64,000 nucleotides of DNA. Origin: Botryosphaeria dothidea (Eukaryota > Ascomycota > Dothideomycetes > Botryosphaeriales > Botryosphaeriaceae). Position 1 is the stretch's first letter, and the number at the start of each line of letters is the position of its first letter. The DNA lies in NCBI GenBank assembly GCA_011503125.2, contig WWBZ02000001.1, positions 4,526,001-4,590,000 of the forward strand. Reading direction: 5' to 3'. The notes below the pieces were generated by a model. That model saw only the letters and a program-made list of their open reading frames with translations, was not told where the DNA came from and did not search any database. Position numbers and translations under genes: made by a program. Below, piece by piece: positions 23,050 to 34,587 of the stretch.

Positions 23050-24609
23050 ATGACCACACTAAAAAATCGATCCTAAGCTACGGCGCCGGGAGAGGGCCCT
23101 AGGGACTATCCTAGGCTTCGCGAGTCCTAAAACAGTACTTAAGATAACTGTAGCCGCGAAGTAGTTGATATAGAGGACATAGGAAGAGGCGAACAGCCTC
23201 CCCCAGTAACTACCCCTACCTAGCCCTAATACACCCCCAAGAAACCGCAGAGCACCCAGTACAGCGTAGAATACGTTAAGAGAGCCTTAAAAACAGCAGA
23301 CACCCTCCTCCAAGCCCTACAAACATCCGCTAGCCTCCCTTTAGTCCTCTCCAGCCAGGTGAAAAATTTTCTCGACATTGCTAAGACAATCTTCCAGGAT
23401 CATATTACTATCTACTAGGAGGTAGCCACTAAGGAGCCAGGCCTTAAGGACATCCTCAAAGAGGTCCAACAGGTCTAAAAGACAGTCAACCGTATCTAGG
23501 CTACCTCTACACCTACACCCAACACTCGTAGCTGGGCATAAATTGCAGCCCAAGCAGCCCCGAAGCCCCCTACCCCCCCAGCCACCACTGAACTTACCCT
23601 CCACTTCCCAGAGATAGCAAACAGATAAGAAATAGCCAAGCTCTCAAATGAGGTAATCATCAGAAAGATCCAGGCAGGAAAAAGCTGGGCGTGCAAGAAA
23701 GTACTTGCTGCCAAGAAGCTCCCCAGTGGAGACGTTAGGATCTTTATACCGGATGAAGCAACTAGAACAGCCCTTCTCCAGGACCAGGAATGGACTACAG
23801 GACTGGGAAAAGAAGTTAGGCCTAACTAGCAGCTATACTTAGTGCTAGTACACAACGTCCCTCGAGAAGGAATCGATACCACAGACCCCTAAGCCATCCA
23901 AACCATCTAGGAGCAGAACCTATCTCTACACCCAGGACTACGTATCAGCAAGCTGGCCTAGCTAAAGAGGAAGCTCCCAGAGGGGAAAACTCACTCAGCC
24001 ATCATCCTCAGTACTATAAACCCCGAAACCGCTAACCAGATTATTGATAAGGGGCTTATTATTAACTTTGCTATCTATATAGCGCAGTACTATAATGCAG
24101 CCTTTATAGTAACCCAGTGTTTTAAGTGCCAGGCCTACGGTTATATTACTAACCACTATAAAAAGGAGGAAAAGTGTAGACAGTACGGCAAGGCATATAA
24201 TACTAGGGACTGCCCTAAGGAAAGCACGCAGTGCGTAAACTACTCCTAAAGGCACACAGCCTGGAGCAACGTCTGCTTAACACGCAGAGCCTGCCATGCC
24301 AAGGCCGCCCAGGCCCGCCTAGCAGCACTAGAAAGGCACCGGGAAGGACCCCTGATAACCAAGACACAGCCCCAAACTAACTAGCTGACGGTCGGACTAA
24401 GGAAGAGGATTAGGGAGGAGGAGCCGGTCAAGAGGGGACCAGGCAGGCTAAGAGACTTAAGCCGCCCCCCGCCTCCTAACTAAATAAGGTTTACTAGACT
24501 TAATAGCTTACAACACGCCTTAGAGGAGCCCGCGGGAACTCCCTCCTCACAGCCCACACCACTAGCCCCCTCGCAGCCGGACCTAGAGATAGAAGGAAGT
24601 CAATGTTAG
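23050..24609 (+). pseudogene. LINE C ORF1 (gag-like, zinc knuckles)
   Basis: 520 codons from ATG to TAG in one frame, identical in length to the F copy, but interrupted by stops derived from CAG, CAA and TGG. The N-terminal half is Gln/Thr/Pro-rich with a helical segment. The C-terminal half has three Cys/His clusters beginning CFKCQAYGY, of which the second and third are partly mutated. The product class is an RNA-binding LINE ORF1 protein that packages element RNA. The last bases overlap the ATG of ORF2. Confidence 0.8.
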
Positions 24610-27600
24610 ACATAGGCTCTCTCTCTATCGTATAGTATAACGTCCACAAGAGTAAGGATAGGGTAATGCTCCCGCTCTTTAAGGAAGTAGACCCAAAGAT
24701 CCACTATATCCTGGCCATCCAGGAACCTTGGAGGAACCCGAGGGTCAAGACAACAGCAAGACACCCTGCCTACCACACAGTTTTTCCCCAGGAGGGAGTG
24801 GTAAGAACCTGCTTCTTTATAAGCAAGGCTATTAGCCCCGACTCCTAGCAAGCAACAGTCCATTCACTAGATCTCATCACACTATCCCTCATTACTAGGA
24901 CATATATAATCCACATCCATAACTGCTATAACCCCCTACCAGCCTCCCACACTAGTACGGCTCTAGAAACCTTAGCGCTTCTTCCAGAAGCCCTTAGAAA
25001 ACCAGGGGAGCATGTCCTACTAGGGGACTTTAACCTTCACCATCCTACCTAGGGAGGCATTACCTCCCCTACATACCATACTCTTACAGACGACCTTATT
25101 AAAATAGCTACGACAGCTAGCCTTAACCTAGCCCTTCTAAGAGGTACTATTACTAGGAGAGAGGGTAGTAGCGAGAGTACCCTAGACCTTATCTTTACTA
25201 CACGGTGGCTAGAGAAGAGGATCCTTAGCTATAGAGTTAGTCAGGAGCTCGAATCCTCCTCAGACCACCTACCTATCCTCACCATGCTTGATATCTCCCC
25301 TACCCCTACAGAACCACGTCCTCTAAGGCCCCAGTGGAAAAAAGCAGACTGGAATAGAACCAATCAGGTGCTCCAAACAAAGCTCGAATACCTTAGAGCA
25401 GCCCCTCTTAATACGAAAGCAGACCTAGACCACTTTATAGAACTACTCCAGGAGGTCATCCAAAGAACAATCCAGGAAACCATCCCAGTGGCGAGACCCT
25501 CGCCCTGGGCCTCTATACAATGGACAAAGGAGTGTTCGGACCTAGTGCACCAGGCGAGAGCAGCTAGAAGGAAATGGACAGCCACAGGGAGGGAGGAGGA
25601 CTGGGTGGTATACTAAACTATTGCTAATAGCAAGAAGAGGCAGATCAGAAGGGATAGAATAAAAGTATGGCGCAGAACAGTAGCTAAGATCACCTCAGAC
25701 CCATCTGCACTCTGGAAGCTCTCAAAGTAGGCAAGAACAAGGGCACTAGAGCCTCCAGCCCCACCTTAGTTCCCACCCCTCCAGGGAGCAGATGGACAAC
25801 TGCGCTACGACAATCCGGCCAAGGCAGAAATCCTTACCAACCAGTTCTTCCCCCCTCCCAGGGCCACCGACCTCTCAGATCTGGATGGGTGTATATACCC
25901 AGAGCCAGTGGAGATCCCTCAAGACCTTACTGAAGAGCAGGTCCTCCATACTATCAAGAAGCTCCCCCCAGATAAGGCACCAGGCCTAGATAAGATTATT
26001 AATAGGTTCCTAAAGCAGTGCGCTCAGACACTAAGCGGACCACTCACTAGGCTCTTCTAGGGATGCCTCGCACTTGCATACCACCCTAGGCAGTTCAAAA
26101 GCTCCATTACCGTAGTCCTAAGGAAACCATAGAGGGATAACTATACCAAAGCCAAATTATTTAGGCCGATTGCCCTACTTAATACGCTAGGGAAGCTACT
26201 TAAGAGGATTATAGCAGATAGAATCTCCCAGGCTACTGAAGTATACGGCCTGCTCCCTAATATATAGATGGGAGCTAGGAGAAATAGGTCCGCAGTAGCA
26301 GCTCTCGACCTGCTCACAGAACAGATCTATACTGTCTGGGTATAAGATCCAGGGCTGGTGGCTTCAGTCCTCAGCCTGGATATCTCGGGAGTATATGACC
26401 ACGTATCTTATAGAAGGCTTCTCTACAATATAAGGATAGCAAAACTCCTAGAATGGGTAGAAAGATTCACTCGATCCTTTCTACAGGACCGTACCACTTA
26501 GCTATCCTTCGGAGACTTTACTAGTCCACCAATCTAGACCTTAACCGGGATTCCCCAGGGATCCTCACTATCTCCGATCCTCTACCTATTCTTTGCCTCT
26601 AACCTACTTACACAGCTACGCAGGGGCAATACCTTCCCCCTTGGATTCGTCGATAATACTAATATTCTAACCTTTAGTAGATCTATAGAACAAAACTATA
26701 GGACACTAGAGGGCGTACATCAAATTTGCGAGCGCTGGGTAGCTACCCACGGGTCAGCTTTCTCGCCTGACAAGTATCACCTTATTCATTTTATAAGAAA
26801 ACTAAGAAGATTTAATATGGCAGCAGAGATCCGTATCCCTGGATTTGCTGGATGCCTAGAGCCTACAATTAAGATTCTAGGAGTCTACGTAGACAACAAG
26901 CTTAGATGGGGACCCTATATTAGGGAAACAGGAGCTAAGGCAATCAAACAGTGCATATCTCTCTCTAGACTCGCAGCATCCACCTAGGGAGCTTCATTTA
27001 CTAAAGCCCGCCATATCTATATAGCTGTGGTGAGACCAGTCATGACCTACGGCTGTGGGGTATGGCACGTCCCAGAGGGAACCCCAGGGTGGAGAAAGAC
27101 AGCCACCCAGCCACTGCAGAAGATCCAAAACCAGTGCCTACGCACTATCTTAGGGGCATACAAGTCAACCAGCACACAAACTTTAGAGCACGAGACGGGG
27201 ATTTCCCCACTCTCACTCTACCTAGACGAACTGGCGCTGGCCCAGACTATTAGATCTAGGGATGGCCCAGTGGCAATGGTGGTAGAGGACACTTGCCAGA
27301 GCATTAAAGAGATAGCCCGGGCTATACTAGGCACTAGAGGCACAGCCGGCCCAGCTAGAAGAACTCTGCTTAGAGAAAGAGCAACAGCCCTCCTTAACTA
27401 CTGCCCCCCTACCTACTAGAGTCTTCCGGAGCGAACAAGACTACGCATAGCATATAGGAACAAGTGGAAGAAGAGATGGACAAAGTTTACCAGCCAAGGA
27501 AGGCAAGATAAGCCAGTAGCCCAAAGCACACAGTGGAACCCAAAGATTCGACAAATTCACAGCGAACTGTCTAAGCCACAGAGCACACTCGCCACTCTAC

Positions 27601-27965
27601 TGCGTACTAAGCATATTGGACTGGAGGACTTCCTCTCTAGGCGCAAGGTGCCAGGACACCCTAGCCCTGCCTGTCCATGCGGCTGGCATAGACAAACCCT
27701 AAAGCACATCCTCCTCTTCTGCCCCCACTTCCAACAGGGTAGGGCACAGATGCTCTAAAGGGCAGGGACTACGGACTACTATTCCCTCCTCTCAACGAAG
27801 AAGGGAATCAAAGCAGCAACAGACTGGTTCTTACGCCTAGGGCTGCTCAAGCAATTCAGCCTGGCAAGGGAACTAATCCAGGAGGACAACCAGGAAGAGG
27901 AACCAGGAGGACCACCAGGACCACCAGGATCCGGATAACTACGAGGACAAGGACTGAAGGGATAG
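24603..27965 (+). pseudogene. LINE C ORF2 (APE endonuclease and reverse transcriptase)
   Basis: 1121 codons, starting in the ATGTTAG overlap with ORF1. The endonuclease region has AIQEPW near 24717 and GDFNLHHP near 25026. The RT includes PPDKAP, a LDISG block near 26377, GIPQGSSLSP near 26549 and FVDN near 26648, where the usual motif is FVDD. A C-terminal Cys/His cluster CPCGWH follows, then a Gly-Pro-Pro tract and the stop at 27963-27965. Several TAG/TAA codons interrupt it, so it is inactive. Confidence 0.8.
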
Positions 27966-28780
27966 GTCTAGTAGGTGAATGTAGGGCTGCTATAGCAGCC
28001 GCTACTGGTAAGAAGGAAAAACAAGAACTAGTATAGGATAGCATGCCCAGAGAGAGAGGAGGGGTTTTTGCCAGGCGAAAAGGTTTTCCCCCTCGTGTAA
28101 AATAACTATAGATAGCCAGCCCCGCATGGACCCGTAAGGGAGCTATATCGGGAAGAAATAAATTTATCTATCTATCTATCTATAATAGTAGTATCCGTAG
28201 ATACTCTATTTAGTATAGTTTTTCTATATACTAATAGCGGTATCTAAAGTAGAAAGAGTAGCTAAGAGGGAGGAACTATAGAGAGAGATAACTATAAATC
28301 TTAAGACTAAGCCGTAAGAAGTCCCGGCTTATCTATTTATAAGCGCTAGTAAAGCGCTCTTAAAATTTATTTTTAGAAGCGCCTAGCTAGCCCTTCTCCC
28401 TCTTATTACCGCTAGAGAGAACGCGGATACGTATACTTTTATAGTAGGACGTACATGCCACTTATAGCCCACTCTAACTACCTATAGATTTTCCCCCTTA
28501 TTACCGCTAGGGAGAACGCGGGTACGTATACTTTTAACGTAGGACGTATATACCACGAGTAGGTAAGCGGTCTAAGATTCGAACTTAGAACCTATACTAC
28601 TCTAGAAAGGCTAGGTTACCGTAGAAGTATACTCTACTAGTATACTACCCCGCCTTCTTATAAATAACCTTATTAAAATAACTACTATAGCTAATCTTAA
28701 CCTAGCCCTCTTAAGAGATACTATTACGAGAAGAGAGGGTAGTAGTAAGAGTACTCTAGACCTTATCTTTACTATATAAT

Positions 28781-29167
28781 TATTATAAACGTGGCTTATA
28801 TAGACCTCTTACTTATTTACCTTCGTTAATTTAAAATCTAGATCTAGACTTACCTACTTACAAATTAGAAAGCTAGTATTTTAGTTCGTTCTTTATATAT
28901 ATAAAGCTCGCCCCTCTACTTTGTAGTTAGTTCTTTAGTCTAGTAATAAGTATTCCTCGCGTATAACTTAGTACGCCTTAAATTAGACCTTGCTTGCCTC
29001 CCTCGTCCCTCGTTCCTCGCTCCTCGTCCCTCGCCCCTCGTCTCTCGTACCTCGTATCCTCGCCCTTTAAACTACACCCTTATACTTCGGCATTATTTTA
29101 CCCCTACTACCTTTACCGGCTTCGTTACCTCGTCTCTCCGCCCCCCCTCTAAGGTCCGTTTATTATA
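28781..29167 (+). repeat. Gypsy-1 5' LTR
   Basis: 387 bp. It begins TATTATAAACG (TG start lost to RIP) and ends TTATTATA. The CTCG-containing heptamer array at about 28998-29064 varies in copy number between LTRs of the two gypsy copies. Confidence 0.9.
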
Positions 29168-29229
29168 TTTTACTAGACTCTCTCTAGTAGGCCTAAAGCT
29201 CTCGCCGAAGCCCTAGACTATAATCCCTA

Positions 29230-32200
29230 AAATAGTTAATAGAACTATACCTCCTAATCCTTGGGATACGCTCTTCTAAGTCCTTAATTAAGTCCCTGCT
29301 CCTATTAACGCTCGTCCTACCTTCCCTAAAGATATCCCGGTTTCTCTACGCGTTACCCTTAGCCAGGCATACGCTAGAGGAAGATAATCTTGCCTAAGAT
29401 CCGATATCGATTCACCAGCTATCCCTAAGAATGCTACGAACGCCTAAGTTGCTTATATCTTTCACTACTACGGTTTTAGCCAAGATAAAGCCTTCGCCCG
29501 ACTCCAACTACTAGCCCCGAACCTCCCTACTAACACGCCGGCTACTACGTCTATAGTATCTTCTTTAGAAACCCTACGTCCCCGCATCCCTAAGGTATCG
29601 GATCTAGAACCCTTTAAAGGAGAACGCACTCGATTCTAGAACTTCGCTACGCAACTTCAACTTAAATTTGCCTCGGACCTATCTACTTTTATAACGGACA
29701 TAGCTAAGATTACCTACGCTGGGTTATATCTTCGCGATGCGGCTTACACTTAGTTTACCCCTTACGTCTCTACTTCGAACGATTCCGTAGACTTCGATAA
29801 TTATAAGGTCTTCTACCAAGCTCTCAAGGCCGCATTTAATAATCCTAATGCTTACGCAACGGCTAAACGATCCCTCCTCGCGCTCAAACAAGATAAGTCC
29901 TACTCGGCTTACTACTTACGGTTTCTCTCGCTTATTACGACTCTTAGTTAGAAGGAAAACGCAGTAAAGATTTACTACTTCCGCCTTAGCCTTAAGGAGA
30001 ACCTTAAGGATCTTCTTATTGGACGTTCTATACCACTAGAATTCGAAAAGTTCGCTAAAACCTACATTGCGTTAGATAACTAACTCTATACTCGAACAAT
30101 TAAGAAAAAGACACCCGTAACTCGTACCCCTACCTCGACTCCTCTCTCTATACCAGCTACCCCTCGATCCTCGTCTCCCGCGCCAACCTCGATCCTCTAA
30201 AGTAAACCTATAGAACTAGATACCTCTACTCGAAAAGCGTACCGAAGAGCTAATAATCTCTGCGCTTACTATAGTAATCCGAACTACTAGGTACGTAAGT
30301 GCCCTAAGGCAAAGGGTCCAAAGGGTTCAAAGGGTCCAAACCTTAATTCGACCACAACTGCACCCTCTCCGCCCACCTCGCTACTAGTAATAAGTCCACT
30401 CGTCTCTAAAACCTCGACTCCTATAACTCCTCCTACGGCTTTAGTCCTCTACGTATTAAAAAACGTAGAAGGCTAGGTAGTACCCGGCACCTACCTAGCC
30501 CCCCGCTACTTTCTACTTTAAATTAATTCTCTATTCTTGCTTCTTTATCTTCGAACCTCGGAATACTCTTATTTTTACCCCCCGAACCTCGTACCTCGAA
30601 ACCACGCGCTATTAATCTCGGAAAACGCCTACTCCTTATTCTTAAGTTAGTAGTTAATAATATAATCGAAACCTCGTCTATACTAGACTCTAGTACTTCG
30701 TCCTTATTTATAGATAATACTTTTATTAAGGAATACTCGCTCCCTACTCGTTAAAAAATATAACCTAAATCCCTCGAGCTAGCTAATAGATCTATAGCTA
30801 GGTAGATTACTTATAAAGCCGACCTTTAACTCGATATTAATTAATACTAAGAACTTCTTACCTTTTAGGTAACTAAGCTTAGTTAATATCCTATTATTCT
30901 TAGAAAACCTTAGCTAGAAAGACACGATCCACAGATTCTCTAGTTAAGGAATACTATTACCTTCGCTTCTCCTTTCTACTAAGCAAATTACTTACCTACT
31001 CGACAACCTACGATTACGCCTTCTAATCCGCCTTCGATCTCTTACGCTACGGTATCCTACGCCGCCCTTACCCGCTATATCTAACGAGATAAGACTAGGA
31101 TCTATACCGTATCAATTAAGGAAATCTAAGAACACCTTGAAAGCCTTAAAAAAACGGAACAACAAACCCCGGAATAAGAACTCGAAACCCTCCGCTCACG
31201 AATCCCGGCTCGATTTTACTACCTTCTTCCTTTCTTTACTAAGAAAGAGGCCGATAAGCTTCCCCTATATCGATATATTAATTATAAAATTTCGCTAGAA
31301 GAGGGCAAGAAACCCCTATTCGGTCCTCTCTACTTAATGTCCGATTTAGAGCTTAAGGCTCTACGCGAATATCTTAATAAGAACCTTAAGAAAGGTTTTA
31401 TTCGGCCCTTATCCTTATCCTCTGCGTCCCCTATTCTCTTTATTAAGAAACTAGGTAGCGGCCTTCGTTTTTATGTAGATTATCGCGAACTAAACGGTAT
31501 TACGAAAAAGAACCGTTATCTACTCCCCTTAATTAACGAGACTCTCCGTTAACTTTAAGGCTCTCGTATTTTTACTCGACTCGACCTTCGCGGTGCTTAT
31601 AACCTTATCCGGATTAAGAAAGGCTCCGAATATTTAACCGCCTTTAGGACTCGCTATAGCCTATACGAGTACCTTATTATACCCTTTAGCCTTACGAATG
31701 CGCCTGCTATCTACTAATAATTCGTTAACGATATACTACGTGAATATCTCGACCGCTAGTACGTCGTCTACTTAGATAATATCCTTATCTACTCGGAAAT
31801 AGAAGAGGAGCACTACGAACACGTCTAATTAGTTCTTAAAAAACTTCGTAAAGCAGGCCTGTACGTAAAAGGCGAAAAATGCGACTTCTATACGACTTCG
31901 ACCACGTTCCTTAGCTTCGTTATCTCCCTAGACGGTATCTCTATAGACCCGGCTAAGGTAGCCGCCGTAAGAGACTAGGAGGCTCCTCGCTTAGTTAAAG
32001 ATCTTTAATCGTTCCTTAGCTTTATAAACTTTTACCGAAGATTTATTAAAGGATACTCTCGAAAAGCTAGAGCTCTCTTTAGGCTCCTAGCTAAGAATAT
32101 TCGTTTTACTTAGGGAAAAGAATAGGATAAGGTATTTACTTATCTTAAGGAAGCCTTCTACTCTTACCTAATCCTCCGATACTTCGACCCCCAACTCGAA

Positions 32201-34140
32201 ACTATCCTTAAAACCGACTTATCCGACTTTGTTATCTCCGTAATTTTATCCTAATAGGTAACCTACGATAATAGCAGAAGAATCCTACATCCTATCGCCT
32301 ACTACTCTCGGAAAATAACCTCCGTAGAGTAGAACTACGGTATCGGGAATAAGGAACTCTTAGCTATCGTGGAAGCCCTAAAGGAATACCGTTCCCTCGT
32401 TATTAACCTCTCCTCGCCACTCCTCGTTCTTATAGATTACTCGAATTTAACTAGCTTTACCTCTAAGCAAATCTTAAACCGTCGGCAAGCACGCTAGGTA
32501 ATTAAACTCTTAGAACTCGACTTTAAGATCGTCTACCGCCTAGGAACTAAGAATTAACGCGCGGATGCGTTAATAAGACGGTTAGAAGACCTCCCTGCTC
32601 GAGAGGGGCGCCTACCCCCTACTACGATCCTTACCTCTAAAAAATTCGAAATTTCGACCCTTATTTCTACTCGCTATTTAATCGCTAGGCTAGAACCGTC
32701 TCTAGCTAGTAAAATTCGCTTAGCACTCGATAAGGATACTCTTAGATAAGAGATTCTTACCGTACTCGATACCTACGCACTTCGATATTCTAAGATAGAT
32801 TTAGGCGTATATTCTAAGGATAACGATAGTCTCTTACTAGTTAATAGACTTATCTATATTCCTAAAGATCTAAGCCTCCGCTAAAGGATTATTAGCTCTC
32901 GACACTCGTACCCGGCTACTAGACACCTAGGCCAAGCAGCAATATTTAAACTCGTTACTCGTAATTTCTAGTGGCTAGGTCTACGCCAGATAGTAGCTCG
33001 TTTTATACGAAACTATAAGACCTGCCAAAGAATTAAACCCGCTCGATATACCCTCTATAGATATTTAAAACCCCTTAAAGTGCCATAACGCCGCTAGTAA
33101 TCCGTTTCTCTCGATTTAATTACGGGACTTCTAACGTCTAACTCGTTCGATGCTATATTAGTAGTCGTAGATCGACTAACTAAAATAGCTCACTTTATTC
33201 CTTGCTAAACAACCCTCGATTCGATAGAGCTTACTAAGCTTTATCGAGACTACGTTTTTCGACTATATAGCTTACCTAACGACTTCGTATCTAACCGCGG
33301 CTCGATTTTTACCTCTGAATTTACTAGAGCTCTTAGTAGATCCCTATCTATTAAGACTAACTTTAGTACGGCTTTCCACCCGCAAACCGACGGCTAGATA
33401 GAGCGCATTAACGCTATTCTCGAGCAATACCTTCGTGCCTACGTTTCGTACTAATAAGACGATTAGAACGACTTTCTCTCCCTTACTAAATTCACTTATA
33501 ATAATATAATCTCGACCACGACTAAGGTTATCCCCTTCTTTATAAACTACGGCTTCCACCCTCGTTATAAGATTCTACGGAAAGACCCGATCTCAGCCCT
33601 ACTCGAACCCCTACGTCTCTTTTAAGAGAACCTCGAAAACCTCGAAAACTACCTTCGCTAAGAAATTCGATTCGCACAAGATACCTACGCAGAATAAGCT
33701 AATAAAGACCGTATCTCGCCACCCGTCTTTAAGCCTAGTAACCTCGTTTAGCTCCTAAGACGGCATATCTCGACAACAAGACCTTCGGATAAACTCGACT
33801 TTAAACGCCTTAGCCCCTTTCCTATACTAGGAAAGATCTCGACTTATACCTATCGCCTAGAACTACTAAGAACGATAAAAGTCTACCCCGTATTCCACGT
33901 CTCTTTACTCGAACCCGCGGCCTCTAACCCCTTGCCTAATTAAGTCTAACCTCCGCCCCCGCCCGTTATCGTTAACGGCGAAGAAGAGTACCGGGTAGAA
34001 GAGATTCTAGACGTTAAAGCAACCCGGAGACAACCGAAATACCTCGTAAAATAGACTAGTTACTCGACACCAACCTAGGAACCTTACGACCTTATTAAAG
34101 ACCTTAAGGCCCTTAATACGTTCTATAAATATTACTCTTT
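29230..34140 (+). pseudogene. Gypsy-1 gag-pol remnant with chromodomain
   Basis: A frame with many stops. A zinc knuckle (LCAYYSNPN...KCPK, second Cys lost) lies near 30260. The best preserved RT segment is open at 31337-31552, with [20 protein letters not shown]. The catalytic YLDN-ILIYS block near 31770 replaces YLDD. An integrase zinc-binding region lies near 32900-33040 and the core with FHPQTDGQIERIN near 33374. The C-terminal chromodomain at about 33985-34130 starts YRVEEILD, with both conserved Trp codons turned to TAG. Chromodomains are known to steer integration to heterochromatin. Confidence 0.85.
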
Positions 34141-34200
34141 AAAACCTCGACCCTTAGGCTAAAGGCTCGTAGGAACTTACCTCTAGGGAGGAGAGCCTAC

Positions 34201-34587
34201 TATTATAAACGTGGCTTATATAGACCCCTTACTTATTTACCTTCGTTAATTTAAAATCTAGATCTAGACTTACCTACTTATAAATTAGGAAGCTAGTATT
34301 TTAGTTCGTTCTTTATATATATAAAGCTCGCCCCTCTGCTTTGTAGTTAGTTCTTTAGTCTAGTAATAAGTATTCCTCGCGTATAACTTAGTACGCCTTA
34401 AATTAGACCTTGCTTACCTCCCTCGTCCCTCGTCCCTCGCCCCTCGTCCCTCGCCCCTCGTCTCTCGCACCTCGTACCCTCGCCCTTTAAACTACACCCT
34501 TATACTTCGGCATTATTTTATCTCTACTACCTTTACCGGCTTCGTTACCTCGTCTCTCCGCCCTCCCTCTAAGGTCCGTTTATTATA
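34201..34587 (+). repeat. Gypsy-1 3' LTR
   Basis: Same length as the 5' LTR (387 bp) and differing from it at scattered transition sites. It is followed directly by the TSD and the rest of LINE B. Confidence 0.9.

Larger units (their letters stand above)
23037..28175 (+). mobile_element. LINE C, full length, lightly RIP-mutated
   Basis: Complete Tad1-like LINE of about 5.14 kb, from aaacttaaaaaacATG to a (TATC)n tail. The TSD ctatctataatagta (23022-23036, 28176-28190) flanks it, although its left part resembles the tail and is ambiguous. It is inserted inside SINE-1. C and F are the best preserved copies in the window, but both ORFs contain several stops. Confidence 0.92.
22884..28654 (-). 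mobile_element. SINE-1 (minus strand), split by LINE C
   Basis: Two parts, 22884-23036 (3' end with GATA tail) and 28191-28654 (5' end), join into a SINE of about 617 bp homologous to SINE-2. The 8-bp TSD ttcttata flanks it in LINE B (22876-22883, 28655-28662). The tRNA-like head reads on the minus strand from 28654 (GGCGGGG), with a pol III B box GTTCGAATC as its complement at 28576-28584. It carries a partial internal duplication of about 95 bp period (28403-28461 and 28498-28556) that SINE-2 lacks. Confidence 0.82.
28781..34587 (+). mobile_element. Ty3/gypsy chromovirus, copy 1
   Basis: Two 387-bp LTRs (28781-29167, 34201-34587) and the TSD ataat (28776-28780, 34588-34592). A polypurine tract lies at 34185-34200. 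The LTR has a TATA-like TATATATATAAAG near 28891 and a CTCG-containing heptamer array near 28998-29064. The internal order is gag, protease, RT, RNase H, integrase, chromodomain, the chromovirus arrangement. Inserted in LINE B. A second copy lies inverted at 37980-43733. Confidence 0.92.
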
